Positions 35,726 to 44,943 of a stretch of DNA of 64,000 bases are shown piece by piece; the first letter of the stretch is position 1; each line of letters begins with the position of its first letter. A model generated the notes under the pieces. The model saw only the letters and a program-made list of their open reading frames with translations, made no database searches and was not told the DNA's origin. The position numbers and the translations under genes are program-made. Source of the stretch: Natrinema sp031626495 (GTDB taxonomy: Archaea; Halobacteriota; Halobacteria; Halobacteriales; Natrialbaceae); NCBI RefSeq assembly GCF_031626495.1, contig NZ_JAMQOJ010000006.1, positions 248,001 to 312,000 of the forward strand, given 5' to 3'.

Positions 35726-36586
35726 ATGCGACTGCTCGTACTCGGAGACCTCCACCTCGGCCAGGATGGATTCACCGCCGATCCGCATCCGTCGTGGGAT
35801 CGATTCGACGCGGTCCTCACCGTCGGCGACGTCGCTCACTCCCGCGTAACTGTGACCGATGGGAAACCACAGCAAGAGGAACTGGTTGGCGTCGTGGAGG
35901 CGCAGGCCTTCTTTCGGCAACTGGACGAACTCGGCGTTCCGATCCTGACCGTCCCGGGTAACCATGACTACCGACGGCACGCGAATCTGGTCCGTGGGAC
36001 GACGCGGGGACGGAACCTCCATCGCGAGACGGCCGCGCTCGAGGGGTACCACGTGGCCGGGTTCGGCAGTGAGATTTTCGACGCGGGTCCCGAAGTCCGA
36101 TACGATCCGGAAGCGGTGGCTGGCCTGGACGACCCGGACGTGTGGCTCAAGCGGACGCTCGCCCGCGCCGGCAGCAACGAAGCGGACGCGACGCTTGCCG
36201 AATTACGAAACCGAATCGACGGGTTCGAGAGCCAGTTCGCGACCTACACAGAACGGTACGAGACGCTCAGGTCGCTCGCGACCGGGACCGAACCGGGCAC
36301 CGGACGGATCGTGCTGACTCACGTCCCGCCGTTCGACACCTCGCTCGACCGCGTCGCGGAGTCGGTCCCACGCATCGGCGGCCGTCACTGGGGCTCGATC
36401 GCGCTCAAGAACGTCCTCGCTGACCACGACATCTCGTTCGTCGCGTGCGGGCACATTCACGAACGCGAGGATGTCGCGACCGTCGCCGGGACGCCGTGTC
36501 TCAACGCGGGTTTCCGAAGCGCCTACGCCGTGACGCTCGAGGAGGACGACGTTTCGATCACGGACGCCGAACCGCCGGTCGAGTGA
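35726..36586 (+). CDS. Calcineurin-like metallophosphoesterase
   Basis: This 286-residue protein has all metal motifs: LGDLHLGQ at the start, TVGDVAH, TVPGNHDYRRH, VLTHVPPFD and ACGHIHERED. It should hydrolyse a phosphodiester or phosphomonoester; the substrate is unknown. The start at the second Met (35726) is preferred because family proteins begin just before the first strand, but 35714 is possible. The gene is divergent from the deacetylase. Confidence 0.85.
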   Translation: MRLLVLGDLHLGQDGFTADPHPSWDRFDAVLTVGDVAHSRVTVTDGKPQQEELVGVVEAQAFFRQLDELGVPILTVPGNHDYRRHANLVRGTTRGRNLHRETAALEGYHVAGFGSEIFDAGPEVRYDPEAVAGLDDPDVWLKRTLARAGSNEADATLAELRNRIDGFESQFATYTERYETLRSLATGTEPGTGRIVLTHVPPFDTSLDRVAESVPRIGGRHWGSIALKNVLADHDISFVACGHIHEREDVATVAGTPCLNAGFRSAYAVTLEEDDVSITDAEPPVE

Positions 36587-36790
36587 CCGGTTTCCTTATT
36601 TGCTATCGAGATGGGATTCGCAACTCGAGGGTGCCGTCCGCCCTCGACGACAACACGTATACGGACTTTGCGGTCTTTCTCGAACCAGAGTGGGCGACCG
36701 CACATCTCGACTGTGACCGGTCAAGAGAGTACTACGCGACGATTCGAGATGCGAAGTACTTCGGGGACAAGCCCCGAGGCGCTCGACCTA

Positions 36791-37192
36791 TCACCCTGTA
36801 GGCTGATTTGAGGGGGGTGGCGGGAAGGGCAAGTATGACCGCCACCGAGCAATCGCTCCTGCGTCGCTTTCGATGACGAACACTTGTGGGAAATCGACTT
36901 CGGCTCCGTCCTGCATGAGGTGGTGTGTGTTCACTTCGAGAGCGAAGGTGCCGTCGTCTTCCCAGACCTTGCGCACGGTGAGGCCGGGTTCTTCGACGAT
37001 ATTTTCCAGCGCCCAATCGAGTGCTCTGCGGATTTCGTCGGGCCCGCGGTACTCGGGTTCGGGGTAGTGTGGGTCGATGAATACCCCATCTTCTGCCCAG
37101 AACGCGGCGGCTGTCTCCGTATCCCCTTTTTCGAAGGCCCGCAACAGGTCTTCGATCTGCTCTCGAGTCAAGGTGTCGTCATTCGCGACCAT
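36791..37192 (-). CDS. SnoaL/NTF2-like protein
   Basis: This 133-residue protein has the cone-shaped NTF2 fold pattern: TREQIEDLLRAFEKGDTETAAAFWAEDGVFIDPHYP, then EYRGPDEIRRALDWAL and a last strand FVIESDAGAIARWRSYLP. It may be a polyketide-cyclase-like enzyme or a ligand-binding protein. The start at 37192 removes four residues before MVANDD. It is third in an apparent operon after a methyltransferase and a cupredoxin. Confidence 0.8.
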   Translation of the reverse strand: MVANDDTLTREQIEDLLRAFEKGDTETAAAFWAEDGVFIDPHYPEPEYRGPDEIRRALDWALENIVEEPGLTVRKVWEDDGTFALEVNTHHLMQDGAEVDFPQVFVIESDAGAIARWRSYLPFPPPPSNQPTG

Positions 37193-37236
37193 TGGTACCC
37201 CCATCGATGGAGCGTCTGCTCTCGACGAGTAGTGAA

Positions 37237-38109
37237 TCAGTCATGGCTGTGCCCTCCGCTGACCCGTTCGATGTCGGCGAGAACGTCGTCGAACGATACC
37301 GTCCCATCGCCCGCCTGGATGGAATTCGGGTCGAGTACGTCCGTGTCGAGTACTTCTCTCGGCGTCAGCCACACCCATTCGGCGTTGTCGTTCGCGTTCG
37401 GTCCGCTGAAGCGGTTGAGTTCCCCCTCGAGGAACTGCTTGCTGAAGGGGGCCAGGAGTGGCGGTGGTCCTTCGGCCCCTTCGAACGTATCCTCGTAGTC
37501 GGGGACATCGTCCTCGTCGAGGTTCCCGACGACGAGTCGCATGTTCATCCCGAAGATGTGGTGGGGCGCACAGAACACGTCGTACAACCCTTCTTCTTCG
37601 AACTGGTACAACCACGTCCCACCTGCGCCGACGACCGGCGAGGAAAACTGCGGCGCATCGGCGGGAATTCGCCGTTGGTATCCGTGTGCCGGATGATAGG
37701 CCGTAACCGTGTGATCCGGCGTGGTGAATCGGAACTGAACGATATCTCCGGCGTCTACCGTAAGCCCCGTCGGCTCGAAGTGGAACAGCGGACCATGCTC
37801 CCCCGGTGCCGGGTCACTGACGCGGAGTTCGACCGTGTGGTCCGGCTCGAGTTTGTCCGGGATGTCTTTCGCGCTCGGCGTCGCGTACCCGTAGTGTGAA
37901 TCGATACGCGGAGTCTGTGGATCGTTTTGGCTGGCAGCAACGACCCCGCCACCGACCGAGAGTGGGGCACCGACCCCGAGCGCTTTCAGGAGCGGTCGTC
38001 GTCCGACGCTCGGAATCGCGTTCGACTGCCGCTCGGATCGGTCGGTATCTTCACAGTCGGTTGTCGAACCAGTTCGTCTGGGCTCGCCGTCGTGAATCTC
38101 TTGGAGCAT
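37237..38109 (-). CDS. Tat-exported cupredoxin (plastocyanin/azurin-like)
   Basis: This 290-residue secreted copper protein has a twin-arginine-like signal at residues 37-62 (GRRPLLKALGVGAPLS). The cupredoxin domain has the first His in TTPDHTVTAYHP and the Cys-His-Met loop VFCAPHHIFGM. The Tat front has 36 residues before the arginines, longer than usual. It probably carries electrons or binds copper outside the cell. It lies between the methyltransferase and the NTF2-like gene. Confidence 0.83.
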   Translation of the reverse strand: MLQEIHDGEPRRTGSTTDCEDTDRSERQSNAIPSVGRRPLLKALGVGAPLSVGGGVVAASQNDPQTPRIDSHYGYATPSAKDIPDKLEPDHTVELRVSDPAPGEHGPLFHFEPTGLTVDAGDIVQFRFTTPDHTVTAYHPAHGYQRRIPADAPQFSSPVVGAGGTWLYQFEEEGLYDVFCAPHHIFGMNMRLVVGNLDEDDVPDYEDTFEGAEGPPPLLAPFSKQFLEGELNRFSGPNANDNAEWVWLTPREVLDTDVLDPNSIQAGDGTVSFDDVLADIERVSGGHSHD

Positions 38110-38124
38110 TTTCGGTGGAACGTG

Positions 38125-39150
38125 CTATTTCTTTGCTTCGACCATCGTATCGGGACCGGGTAGGGGAGTGGTCTCTCCGCCCTCGAATCCGGCTTGGTGG
38201 AGCCACTCGATACATTGGCCAGGGGTGTAGTCCGAACCGTCCGGCGTCTCGATCAGCATGTTCAGGCTCATCAAGAGCGGCAACACCGCATTCCTGCGGT
38301 CCTCGTCGATCATCGTTCCGTAGACGATAACTGCACCGCCGGGCTCCACCGCGTCGTACACTTTCGAGAGTATCGCTCTCGTTTCGTCGACCGACCAGTC
38401 ATGGAGAATGTGGCCGAGGACGTAGACATCAGCGGCGGGCAGCGACTCGTCGGTGAAGAAGTCGACGGTCCGGAACTCGATGCGGTCGGCGGTGGGACTC
38501 TCCCCGGTGAAGTTCTCGAAGTACGGTTCGATCCGGGGGAGATCCGCTCCGATCGCGCGGACGTGGTCGTTCACCTCGGCAATACGGCGGGGAACGACGC
38601 CTTCGCTCGTCCCTAAATCGACGACCGACTCATGGTCCGCCCAGGGGAACTCGTTAGCGATGACATCCGCTGCGGCCATGCTGAAACTGGTCATCGCGCC
38701 GACGAACTGTTCGAGGATCGCGTCGTCGTGATAGATGACCCCTTCGAAGGGGTGAGCCTCGTCGTCTTCGAGTTCGTTCTGGGGCCGTCCCGTCTGGAGT
38801 GCGGTTTCGAGGTCACCCCAGAACGGATAGAGACGGTCGTTGACCATCTCGAACCAGCCGACGAACGACGACGGCTTGTCTTCCACGAGGTAGGTCGCTG
38901 CCTCCGGGGCGTTCCGATACTCGTAGTTCTCCCGATCGAGGAGACCGAGTGCCACGAGGGCGTCCAGGAAATCCCGTGACCCCCTTGGATGCAGGCCGAT
39001 CGCCTCCTCTATTTCTTCGACCGTGAGCGGTCCGTTTCGCTCGAGTTCCGTGAAGAGACCGAGTTCGGTGGCGCTCAGTAACGCTTTGGCGGCCCAAAAT
39101 CCCTGTCCGATTTCCAAGATTCGTTCGGGAGTCGGCCCGTCTTCTGTCAT
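38125..39150 (-). CDS. O-methyltransferase-like protein
   Basis: This 341-residue class I SAM methyltransferase has an N-terminal dimerisation/winged-helix domain (LLSATELGLFTELE, TVEEIEEAIGLHPRGSRDFLDALVALGLL). The SAM loop is VVDLGTSEGVVPRRIAE, and VYVLGHILHDWSVDETRAIL is the usual motif of the acetylserotonin/caffeate O-methyltransferase type. The substrate is unknown. It is 15 bases upstream of the cupredoxin gene. Confidence 0.86.
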   Translation of the reverse strand: MTEDGPTPERILEIGQGFWAAKALLSATELGLFTELERNGPLTVEEIEEAIGLHPRGSRDFLDALVALGLLDRENYEYRNAPEAATYLVEDKPSSFVGWFEMVNDRLYPFWGDLETALQTGRPQNELEDDEAHPFEGVIYHDDAILEQFVGAMTSFSMAAADVIANEFPWADHESVVDLGTSEGVVPRRIAEVNDHVRAIGADLPRIEPYFENFTGESPTADRIEFRTVDFFTDESLPAADVYVLGHILHDWSVDETRAILSKVYDAVEPGGAVIVYGTMIDEDRRNAVLPLLMSLNMLIETPDGSDYTPGQCIEWLHQAGFEGGETTPLPGPDTMVEAKK

Positions 39151-39468
39151 GCCTGTTGGCCTCCGTGGTCCCGTTGACCACAGCGAAGACGTCGCCCCGA
39201 CCGGATTTATAATTTTTGTGATACTAATGCGAGTCAGTGATATCCGCCCTATTAGGTAATGGAACGTAACCCCGGATCAAGAGAACTGAGAGATTACAGA
39301 AGGGAGAGGCGAAAACCCACGACTGTGACATCCTCCGCGCCGTAAACGGCGCGGCTTCCCGTACCGCAGGTGGGATATTTGCTGGTCTACGACACGACCT
39401 GCTCTCTCGTGTGAAACGTCCCGCTCTTGCGGTCGAACAGGTGTACCGATGGCTGTGCCACACAGCCG

Positions 39469-40638
39469 TTACTCCGAGTCCTCACCGTGAGGACTCGGAG
39501 TTATCTTCTGGCGCATATTCTCCGCCCCATTACAATCCGCGTTGGCTACCAACTCGCACGACGAACAAACGTACAGGCCACGTTCGATCCGGTTTGACTT
39601 CGTGTCGTCGCCACAGTGCGAGCAGGTCTTCGAAGTGTCCCACTCGTTCTCCTTCAGCACCTCGACGCCACGTATCTCGCCTTTGTATTCGAGGTACTGG
39701 TAGATGCGGTCGAATGCCCACGAATGCAACTTCATGTTCCCGGTCTTGCCCCAATCAGACTCACGCACATCTTCAGGCCAACTCACCGCGAGCCTGCCAA
39801 CACCGCGTTCGACACATTCAGTGATGAGGGCGTCCGTGAGAACATGGTAGAAATGCGTCTCACGGTCAGCGAGCTTTCTCCGTGCCCACATCGACTTCTC
39901 CGATGGGCCGTTCTCACCTTCAGTATCGTACTCAGTTCGGGTGAAGTAGTGCTTGTCCTGCTTGAGCGAGTTGCCGGAGTACAGGACGTACTCGTTCGGG
40001 AAGGCGACCGTGGCAATGTTCGTGATGCCGAGATCGATTCCTGCTACGCCGTCACCTGCTGAATCCGCGGTTTCGAGATCGACTTTACAGACGAAGTGCA
40101 GCTCCCATTCGTCGCCATTCCAGACCGCACGAACGTTCTGTACCTTGTTGACTTCTGAGAGGTCAATGTCTGGCCGGGCCTGGTACTCACAAAGAATGAA
40201 GTCCGACCAGTTCTCTTTCAGGTTCGACCCTTTCGAGAGTCGGAGGCGGTTGTTCTCGGGGACGTGTTTGAAGCCGTCTGTTTTGAACGTGACCGTACTA
40301 CGTGGTCGTTCATCGCCGTGCTTGCGATAGCCGGGCGGATTCGCCTTGTCGTCTTTCTGTCGTAGATCGAACCACGACTGAAAAGCGTCAGAAAGTTCTT
40401 CGATGACTTTCTGACTGGATTGTGCGTTTAGGTCTTTCCAGCACGCTTGGTTCTTCATGTACGCTTTGAGCGTCCCTTCATCGGGAATCTCGCCGATTTC
40501 ATCCCAGATGCGGTCGGCTGTCCAGCGTGCGACGTTCCAGATCTTCGAGGCGGAGTCTCCGAGCAAATCCAGATCATTGCAGACCTGTCGCTGGTTCTGA
40601 ATGGAACCAACATAGGTGCGAGTGACCTGAATCGCCAT
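39469..40638 (-). CDS. tnpB: TnpB RNA-guided nuclease-like protein, shortened C-terminus
   Basis: This 389-residue protein has an N-terminal TnpB domain (SASKIWNVARWTADRIW, NPPGYRKHGDERPRSTVTF), RuvC-I AGIDLGITNIATVAF, zinc pairs CSHCGDD and CSSCEL, and RuvC-III NADCNGAENMR. At the RuvC-II strand the residue order is RLAVSWPEDVRE, with no acid at the usual place. The C-terminus stops in a palindrome. Downstream sequence (about 39440-39390) still encodes the expected tail VAQPSVHLFDRKSG in another frame. Confidence 0.85.
   Translation of the reverse strand: MAIQVTRTYVGSIQNQRQVCNDLDLLGDSASKIWNVARWTADRIWDEIGEIPDEGTLKAYMKNQACWKDLNAQSSQKVIEELSDAFQSWFDLRQKDDKANPPGYRKHGDERPRSTVTFKTDGFKHVPENNRLRLSKGSNLKENWSDFILCEYQARPDIDLSEVNKVQNVRAVWNGDEWELHFVCKVDLETADSAGDGVAGIDLGITNIATVAFPNEYVLYSGNSLKQDKHYFTRTEYDTEGENGPSEKSMWARRKLADRETHFYHVLTDALITECVERGVGRLAVSWPEDVRESDWGKTGNMKLHSWAFDRIYQYLEYKGEIRGVEVLKENEWDTSKTCSHCGDDTKSNRIERGLYVCSSCELVANADCNGAENMRQKITPSPHGEDSE
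39471..39501. repeat. Perfect 15-base inverted repeat at the end of tnpB
   Basis: Two 15-base arms (ACTCCGAGTCCTCAC and its complement) are separated by one base. The structure covers the last codons and abuts the TAA of tnpB copy 1. It looks like an inverted duplication of a short piece of the coding sequence and explains the frameshifted tail. Confidence 0.75.
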
Positions 40639-40739
40639 ACATAGCCTATATAGACAATCCAACTAAGTGGTGTGGATTCACGTTGAATATCCAGCTTGCC
40701 ATCGACTGTGGATTGTGTAGTCGAGTGACGCGATTCACG

Positions 40740-40757
40740 CCCGGCGTAAACGCCGGG
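40740..40757. repeat. IS left-end hairpin
   Basis: CCCGGCG and CGCCGGG pair around a TAAA loop and are followed by ATTCTCTC. The same form recurs as a solo copy at 60671-60688 in reverse orientation. Confidence 0.65.
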
Positions 40758-40791
40758 ATTCTCTCGCTGTTCAAACATAGCCGAGAGGTGG

Positions 40792-41157
40792 TCAATCCGG
40801 TAACTCGACGGCGGGCATCTCCGCGGCTGTGTATTCAAACGCCCACTCCTCGAACTCCTCGAACACTCCAGTGAGCGATTCACCTCGTTCCGTCAGGTCG
40901 TAATAGGTGGCGATCGGTCGGTCTTCCAAACGTCGAGTGATGAGGTTCCGCTCCTCTAGATCTTCGAGTACTCGAGAGAGGGTGGCCGAATCGGCAGTTG
41001 TCGTCTCTTGGAGTTCGTTGAATCGTTGTTCTCCGTATAGGTGGAGACTCCGAAGGACGGTGAGCCGCCATTTCGATCCGACTATCTCGAACGCTCGGGC
41101 GACCGGACACACCTCGAATACGTCATCATCGGGGTCAGGTTTGGGAGGGGGGTCCAT
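40792..41157 (-). CDS. HxlR-family transcriptional regulator
   Basis: This 121-residue winged-helix protein has EVCPVARAFEIVGSKWRLTVL with the conserved Cys of the HxlR group, then GEQRFNELQETTTADSATLSRVL and YYDLTERGESLTG. It is a likely redox- or aldehyde-responsive repressor. No neighbouring metabolic gene identifies its target. The start at 41157 skips three leader residues. Confidence 0.85.
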   Translation of the reverse strand: MDPPPKPDPDDDVFEVCPVARAFEIVGSKWRLTVLRSLHLYGEQRFNELQETTTADSATLSRVLEDLEERNLITRRLEDRPIATYYDLTERGESLTGVFEEFEEWAFEYTAAEMPAVELPD

Positions 41158-41860
41158 GCAAGTCATTAGCCGTGTTCCGTGCTATCTCCCCACACACCAA
41201 AAAGGTGTCTTGAGACTATTCTAGAAAACCATCTGTCGTCCGACCCGATGGACGGTCCGACTGTTCAGTACAGATCGAAAATCGAGCGATACGCCGCCGT
41301 TCGAAAGCGCTCGAGAGATTCGCGAGGGAGCAGCCGAACAGGATATCGAATAGTGTGCGAAAGACTGGATCGCAACTCGACAGTTCGTTGTCTTTCCCGA
41401 TCGCAATCGACGCGACCGGTCGGCGTGCCCTCCTTTTTGTTTAAACCAGCTCATCAACTGGTCCGTTGCGGTCGTCGGGCACATCAAGGCGAACGCGCAC
41501 GGTGCGGGTAATTCTGGCAGTCAGACGACGAGGGGTTTCAAGGGCCGTGTAAAACTAGTCACAGGAAACGATGACCGAGGAACGTTCAACTTCCGAAAAT
41601 TTTCGGCTGCTCTCCGATGAAACGCGAGTCGATATTCTGGTACCAGTTGCTACCGCTCAGTACGAACTCGGTCAAGCGGGGGCCGGAGCCGCCGAGCTCG
41701 CGTTCTCGGAAATTTACGATCACGTAGCGGTCGAGAACACGTCGAAATTATCGTATCACCTCGGCGAACTCACCGGGACGTATCTCCGAAAGAGCGACGA
41801 CTGGTACTCGCTCTCACACGCCGGAGAGCGCATCGTTCGCTTCATCCTGTCTGGAAACTT

Positions 41861-43370
41861 TGACATCCTCCCCGCCCTGAAGGGCGAGGATTCCCGAGCG
41901 TTGGGATATTAAGGTTTGCAGTCTACCACCTCTGTCCGAGGTTGGAATCCTCGGGAGAGGTCATACAGGTAGACTCCGGGCTGTGCCAACCAGCCGGTAC
42001 TCCTATCCCCGTCCAAACTGGCCGAAGACTCGGAGTTACTTTCGTCGTTGATGTCGAGCCGGATATTCTCCGCCCCGTTCACATCAGCGTTGAACGCCGC
42101 GTCACACTCCTCACACACGTACAAGCCACGTTCAACGCGCTGACTATCGTCTTTCCTACCGCAGGCGCAACACGTTTTGCTCGTGTCGTGCTCGGACACT
42201 TCCACCACTTCGATACCCTCAACCTTCGCCTTATAGGTGAGTATCTTGGTGAACCGGTAGAACGCCCACCCGTGCAGGTCAAGATTTCCGTGCCGACCCC
42301 AGTTCTTCGACTCACCGTTCTCGTCTTCACGCACGCCGTTGAGTTTCCCGATGTTGATGCGCCCCACTCCCCGCTCGATACACTTCTCTATGATGTGTTT
42401 GGCGAGACTGTGGAAGAAGTGAGTACGGCGCTCCGACCACTTGTGGTGCAACCGAGTGGCCCGTTCGCCACCTGAATCGTCACACTTGGCGGTTTCTTTC
42501 GGGAAGTAGTACCCGTCTTGCTTCAAGCGGTTTCCGGGGTAGAGGTTGGCGTCCTCGGTGCTGTACGCGACGGCGGCGAAGTTACAGATGCCGAGGTCAA
42601 CACCAGCCGATTTGTTGCCAGGTGCGTCAGGTGTTTCCACTTCGTGTTTGCACACGAGGTGGAGTTCCCATCGGCCCTTCGACGTATCGTAGACAGCACG
42701 AACTTGTTCCAGGTTTTCAACCGTGACCTCGGGTCGAGTCTCGTATTCGACGAGGATGTAATCCCAGTCGCGTGGGTGGTCTTTGTGGTTTGCACCCTTC
42801 GACAATCGAACTCGATTGTGCTTGGCGTCGTGGCGGATGCCTTTCTGCTTCCACGTGACCGTGCTTCGTGGGTGTTCTTCGTGGACACGATTGCCGTTGT
42901 CGTCGTAGTAGTTTTTCTTGCGGTAGCCGGGCGGATTCGCGCGAGAGTCGTTCTTGCGTTTGCCGTACCACGAGTTGAAGGCTTCAGCGAGTTCCTCCAG
43001 AACGCGCTGGCTGGACTGAGAATGGAGTCCTTTGTAGTTGTCGTGACCTTTCAACTCACGCTTCAAGTCCGAGTCGTCGGGAATCTCGCCCGTGTCCTCC
43101 CAGACTTCACGGGAGTGGTAGTTTGCAACGTTCCACAGTTTCGATGCACTCCACCCGTGCAGGTCGAGCATCCGCTCCACTTGTGAGTGGTTGCGGATTT
43201 TCGCTCGATAGGTGCGGTGGACGTGCATTCGTGAAACGTCTCCATAACTGGTTATGTTGCCTTGTAATGTGAATATTTGGTTGTCGCGTGGAATATCCAG
43301 CTGTGCAGTTATCGGTGGTGGGCGTCCTCCAGTGACGGCGCGTATCCCCGCCAGAAGGGCGGGGTTTTGC
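41861..43370 (-). mobile_element. IS200/IS605-group element (IS1341 type), copy 2
   Basis: A tnpB-only element is inserted in a regulator gene. The right end carries the hairpin at 41873-41886 beside GACATCCTCC. The left end has GAATATCCAGCT near 43295 and the hairpin at 43346-43364 (CCCCGCC stem). Insertion sits between in-frame halves of the disrupted gene, with extra loss of host sequence. Confidence 0.75.
41909..43228 (-). CDS. tnpB: TnpB RNA-guided nuclease-like protein
   Basis: This 439-residue full-length TnpB has N-terminal WSASKLWNVANYHSREVW, then RANPPGYRKKNYYDD, RuvC-I SAGVDLGICNFAAVAY, the CCACGRK and CEECDA zinc pairs, and RuvC-III FNADVNGAENIRL. The RuvC-II strand reads RINIGKLNGVRE, so the usual catalytic acid is Lys; the nearby Glu of GVRE may substitute. 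The tail PGVYLYDLSRGFQPRTEVV overlaps the right end, where the guide RNA of such elements is usually encoded. Confidence 0.88.
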   Translation of the reverse strand: MHVHRTYRAKIRNHSQVERMLDLHGWSASKLWNVANYHSREVWEDTGEIPDDSDLKRELKGHDNYKGLHSQSSQRVLEELAEAFNSWYGKRKNDSRANPPGYRKKNYYDDNGNRVHEEHPRSTVTWKQKGIRHDAKHNRVRLSKGANHKDHPRDWDYILVEYETRPEVTVENLEQVRAVYDTSKGRWELHLVCKHEVETPDAPGNKSAGVDLGICNFAAVAYSTEDANLYPGNRLKQDGYYFPKETAKCDDSGGERATRLHHKWSERRTHFFHSLAKHIIEKCIERGVGRINIGKLNGVREDENGESKNWGRHGNLDLHGWAFYRFTKILTYKAKVEGIEVVEVSEHDTSKTCCACGRKDDSQRVERGLYVCEECDAAFNADVNGAENIRLDINDESNSESSASLDGDRSTGWLAQPGVYLYDLSRGFQPRTEVVDCKP

Positions 43371-44050
43371 GCCTGTCCATCCCATAACGCCTGCTCAGGT
43401 CGAGACGTGGGACGGCGACGCTCTCGTTCGGAGTGTCAAGCTACGAAGTGCGGAGGACGTCGGGCAGATTCGACGAGGGATGTGTCCGGAGTGCGGGGCC
43501 CACCTCTCCGCTGACGTGATTGAAGTGCCTGGAAGTGCGTTGCCTGATGCTGATTCGTTCGTCGTGACGAGTAGCTGTGAGGAGTGTCTCCGGGAGTACA
43601 ACAGCCCGCTGACCTACAGTGTCGTCTATCACCCGGCGTCGGTCGCGTTCTATTGGGAGCGCGGGATCGATGTGACTGCACAGGGGATCTGGGAATTCCA
43701 CGAATACGTTCACGAGGAACGCTGGACCTCCGAACAAACCGCGTCTGATCCTGACGAATACGAGGTCGTGTTGCGCCACGGGGACGATGAACTGAGGCTC
43801 CATCTCGATTCGACTGCGACGGTGGTGCGGACGGAGCGCGTGCGACGCGAAAGCGGTGAGTTTCGGCGATCGTGATAGAACTATTACTAAATTAGCGTTG
43901 AGCGGATAGCGGTGCTGATCGAATAGGCCTCTGATTATCGGTGTCAGGAGCGGAATCTCTCGGTTATCTGCTCAACTCCCGTTTTGAAGCGAATCCGATA
44001 AATTATCAAATTTACGATACTTTTATCGGTGTTGCTGGCTCGAGCCGTAA

Positions 44051-44776
44051 TTGCAGTCAACGGAGGCTCAACTCGTGCCATCAAGCAATCCTCACGAACC
44101 GACACGCCAGCAGAATCGAATACAGAGCGAAAGTACCGAGCGGCAGCAACCGAGTCAGAGACGATCGAAGTCGGCCGAAGAGATCGCCGATGCGTACGCA
44201 GAGGTGGCTGACACGCTCGCTCGGTGGCGACAACTCGACCGGCTCTTCGCAGGTCGGTATCGCCGCCGGCAGTTCGAGAACGCCAACAGCCGCGTTCTCG
44301 ACGTCGCCTGTGGCACTGGGAGGAACTTCCAGTACCTCCCATCGTCGAGCGAGATCGTCGGCATCGACATCAGCGACGAAATGCTCGCCCACGCCCGGAA
44401 TGAACTCGAGAGACTCGGTCTGGACGGGACCGTCCACCAGATGGACGCCCAGGCGCTCGAGTTCCCGGACGACAGCTTCGACACTGTCATCTCGTCGTTC
44501 TCTACGTGCACCTTCCCCGACCCGATTGCCGCACTCTACGAGATGGAGCGGGTCTGCACGCCTGACGGCGAGATCCTACTACTCGAACACAGTCGCAGCG
44601 ACGCTGCACCGCTCGCCTGGCTCCAGGACTGGCGTGCCGAGTCCCACTACGAGACGAACGGCTGCCGACTGAACCACGATCCGCTGGAGACCGTCGAGCA
44701 GACCGACCTCACGGTCCAGAACGCTTCGTCCGCGTTCTTCGGTCTCGTCACTACCATCGAAGCCACCCCGAGGTGA
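44051..44776 (+). CDS. Class I SAM-dependent methyltransferase
   Basis: This 241-residue protein has a UbiE/Methyltransf_11-type core: VLDVACGTGRNFQYL (SAM loop, near residue 82), IVGIDISDEMLAHAR, and FPDDSFDTVISSFSTCTF. The N-terminal 45 residues are glutamine-rich and likely disordered. The start is a TTG about 25 bases after a TATA-like TTTTATC. It precedes the CPBP protease gene and may share its transcript. Confidence 0.82.
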   Translation: MQSTEAQLVPSSNPHEPTRQQNRIQSESTERQQPSQRRSKSAEEIADAYAEVADTLARWRQLDRLFAGRYRRRQFENANSRVLDVACGTGRNFQYLPSSSEIVGIDISDEMLAHARNELERLGLDGTVHQMDAQALEFPDDSFDTVISSFSTCTFPDPIAALYEMERVCTPDGEILLLEHSRSDAAPLAWLQDWRAESHYETNGCRLNHDPLETVEQTDLTVQNASSAFFGLVTTIEATPR

Positions 44777-44943
44777 TCACCAGATGTACACGCATCCGAT
44801 CCCGAAAGCGCTCGCGTATCGACGCAGTAACCGAGACTCTACGCCCCACGGAACCACTACGTACGCACCACATCAGACGTATCGTGAACCCCTCCCGGAG
44901 GAGACGGTATATCAGAGTTCGACCGACATGCCGGAGGTGGCGT

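Larger units (their letters stand above)
39325..40770 (-). mobile_element. IS200/IS605-group element (IS1341 type), copy 1
   Basis: The element holds only a tnpB gene. The right end is the hairpin at 39335-39354 (nine-base stem, AA loop) with GACATCCTCC next to it. The left end has GAATATCCAGCT near 40685 and the hairpin at 40740-40757 (CCCGGCG stem, TAAA loop). No tnpA is present, so movement would need a helper transposase. Confidence 0.7.
41571..43875 (+). pseudogene. Winged-helix/zinc-ribbon regulator split by a TnpB element
   Basis: The N-terminal half (41571 to about 41860) reads NFRLLSDETRVDIL, SKLSYHLGELTGTYL and HAGERIVRFILSGNF, then enters the IS right end. The C-terminal half resumes near 43375 (PITPAQVETWDGDALVRSV) and continues with CPECGAHL and CEECLREY to a TGA at 43873-43875. 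About 50 residues with the first zinc pair are missing between the halves. It is the same family as the intact regulator at 22.2-23.1 kb. Confidence 0.82.

Noticed and set aside
35531..36052. N-terminal extension of the polysaccharide deacetylase
   Set aside because: The extension overlaps the divergent phosphoesterase gene and is not acidic; family proteins start at the first strand (35530).
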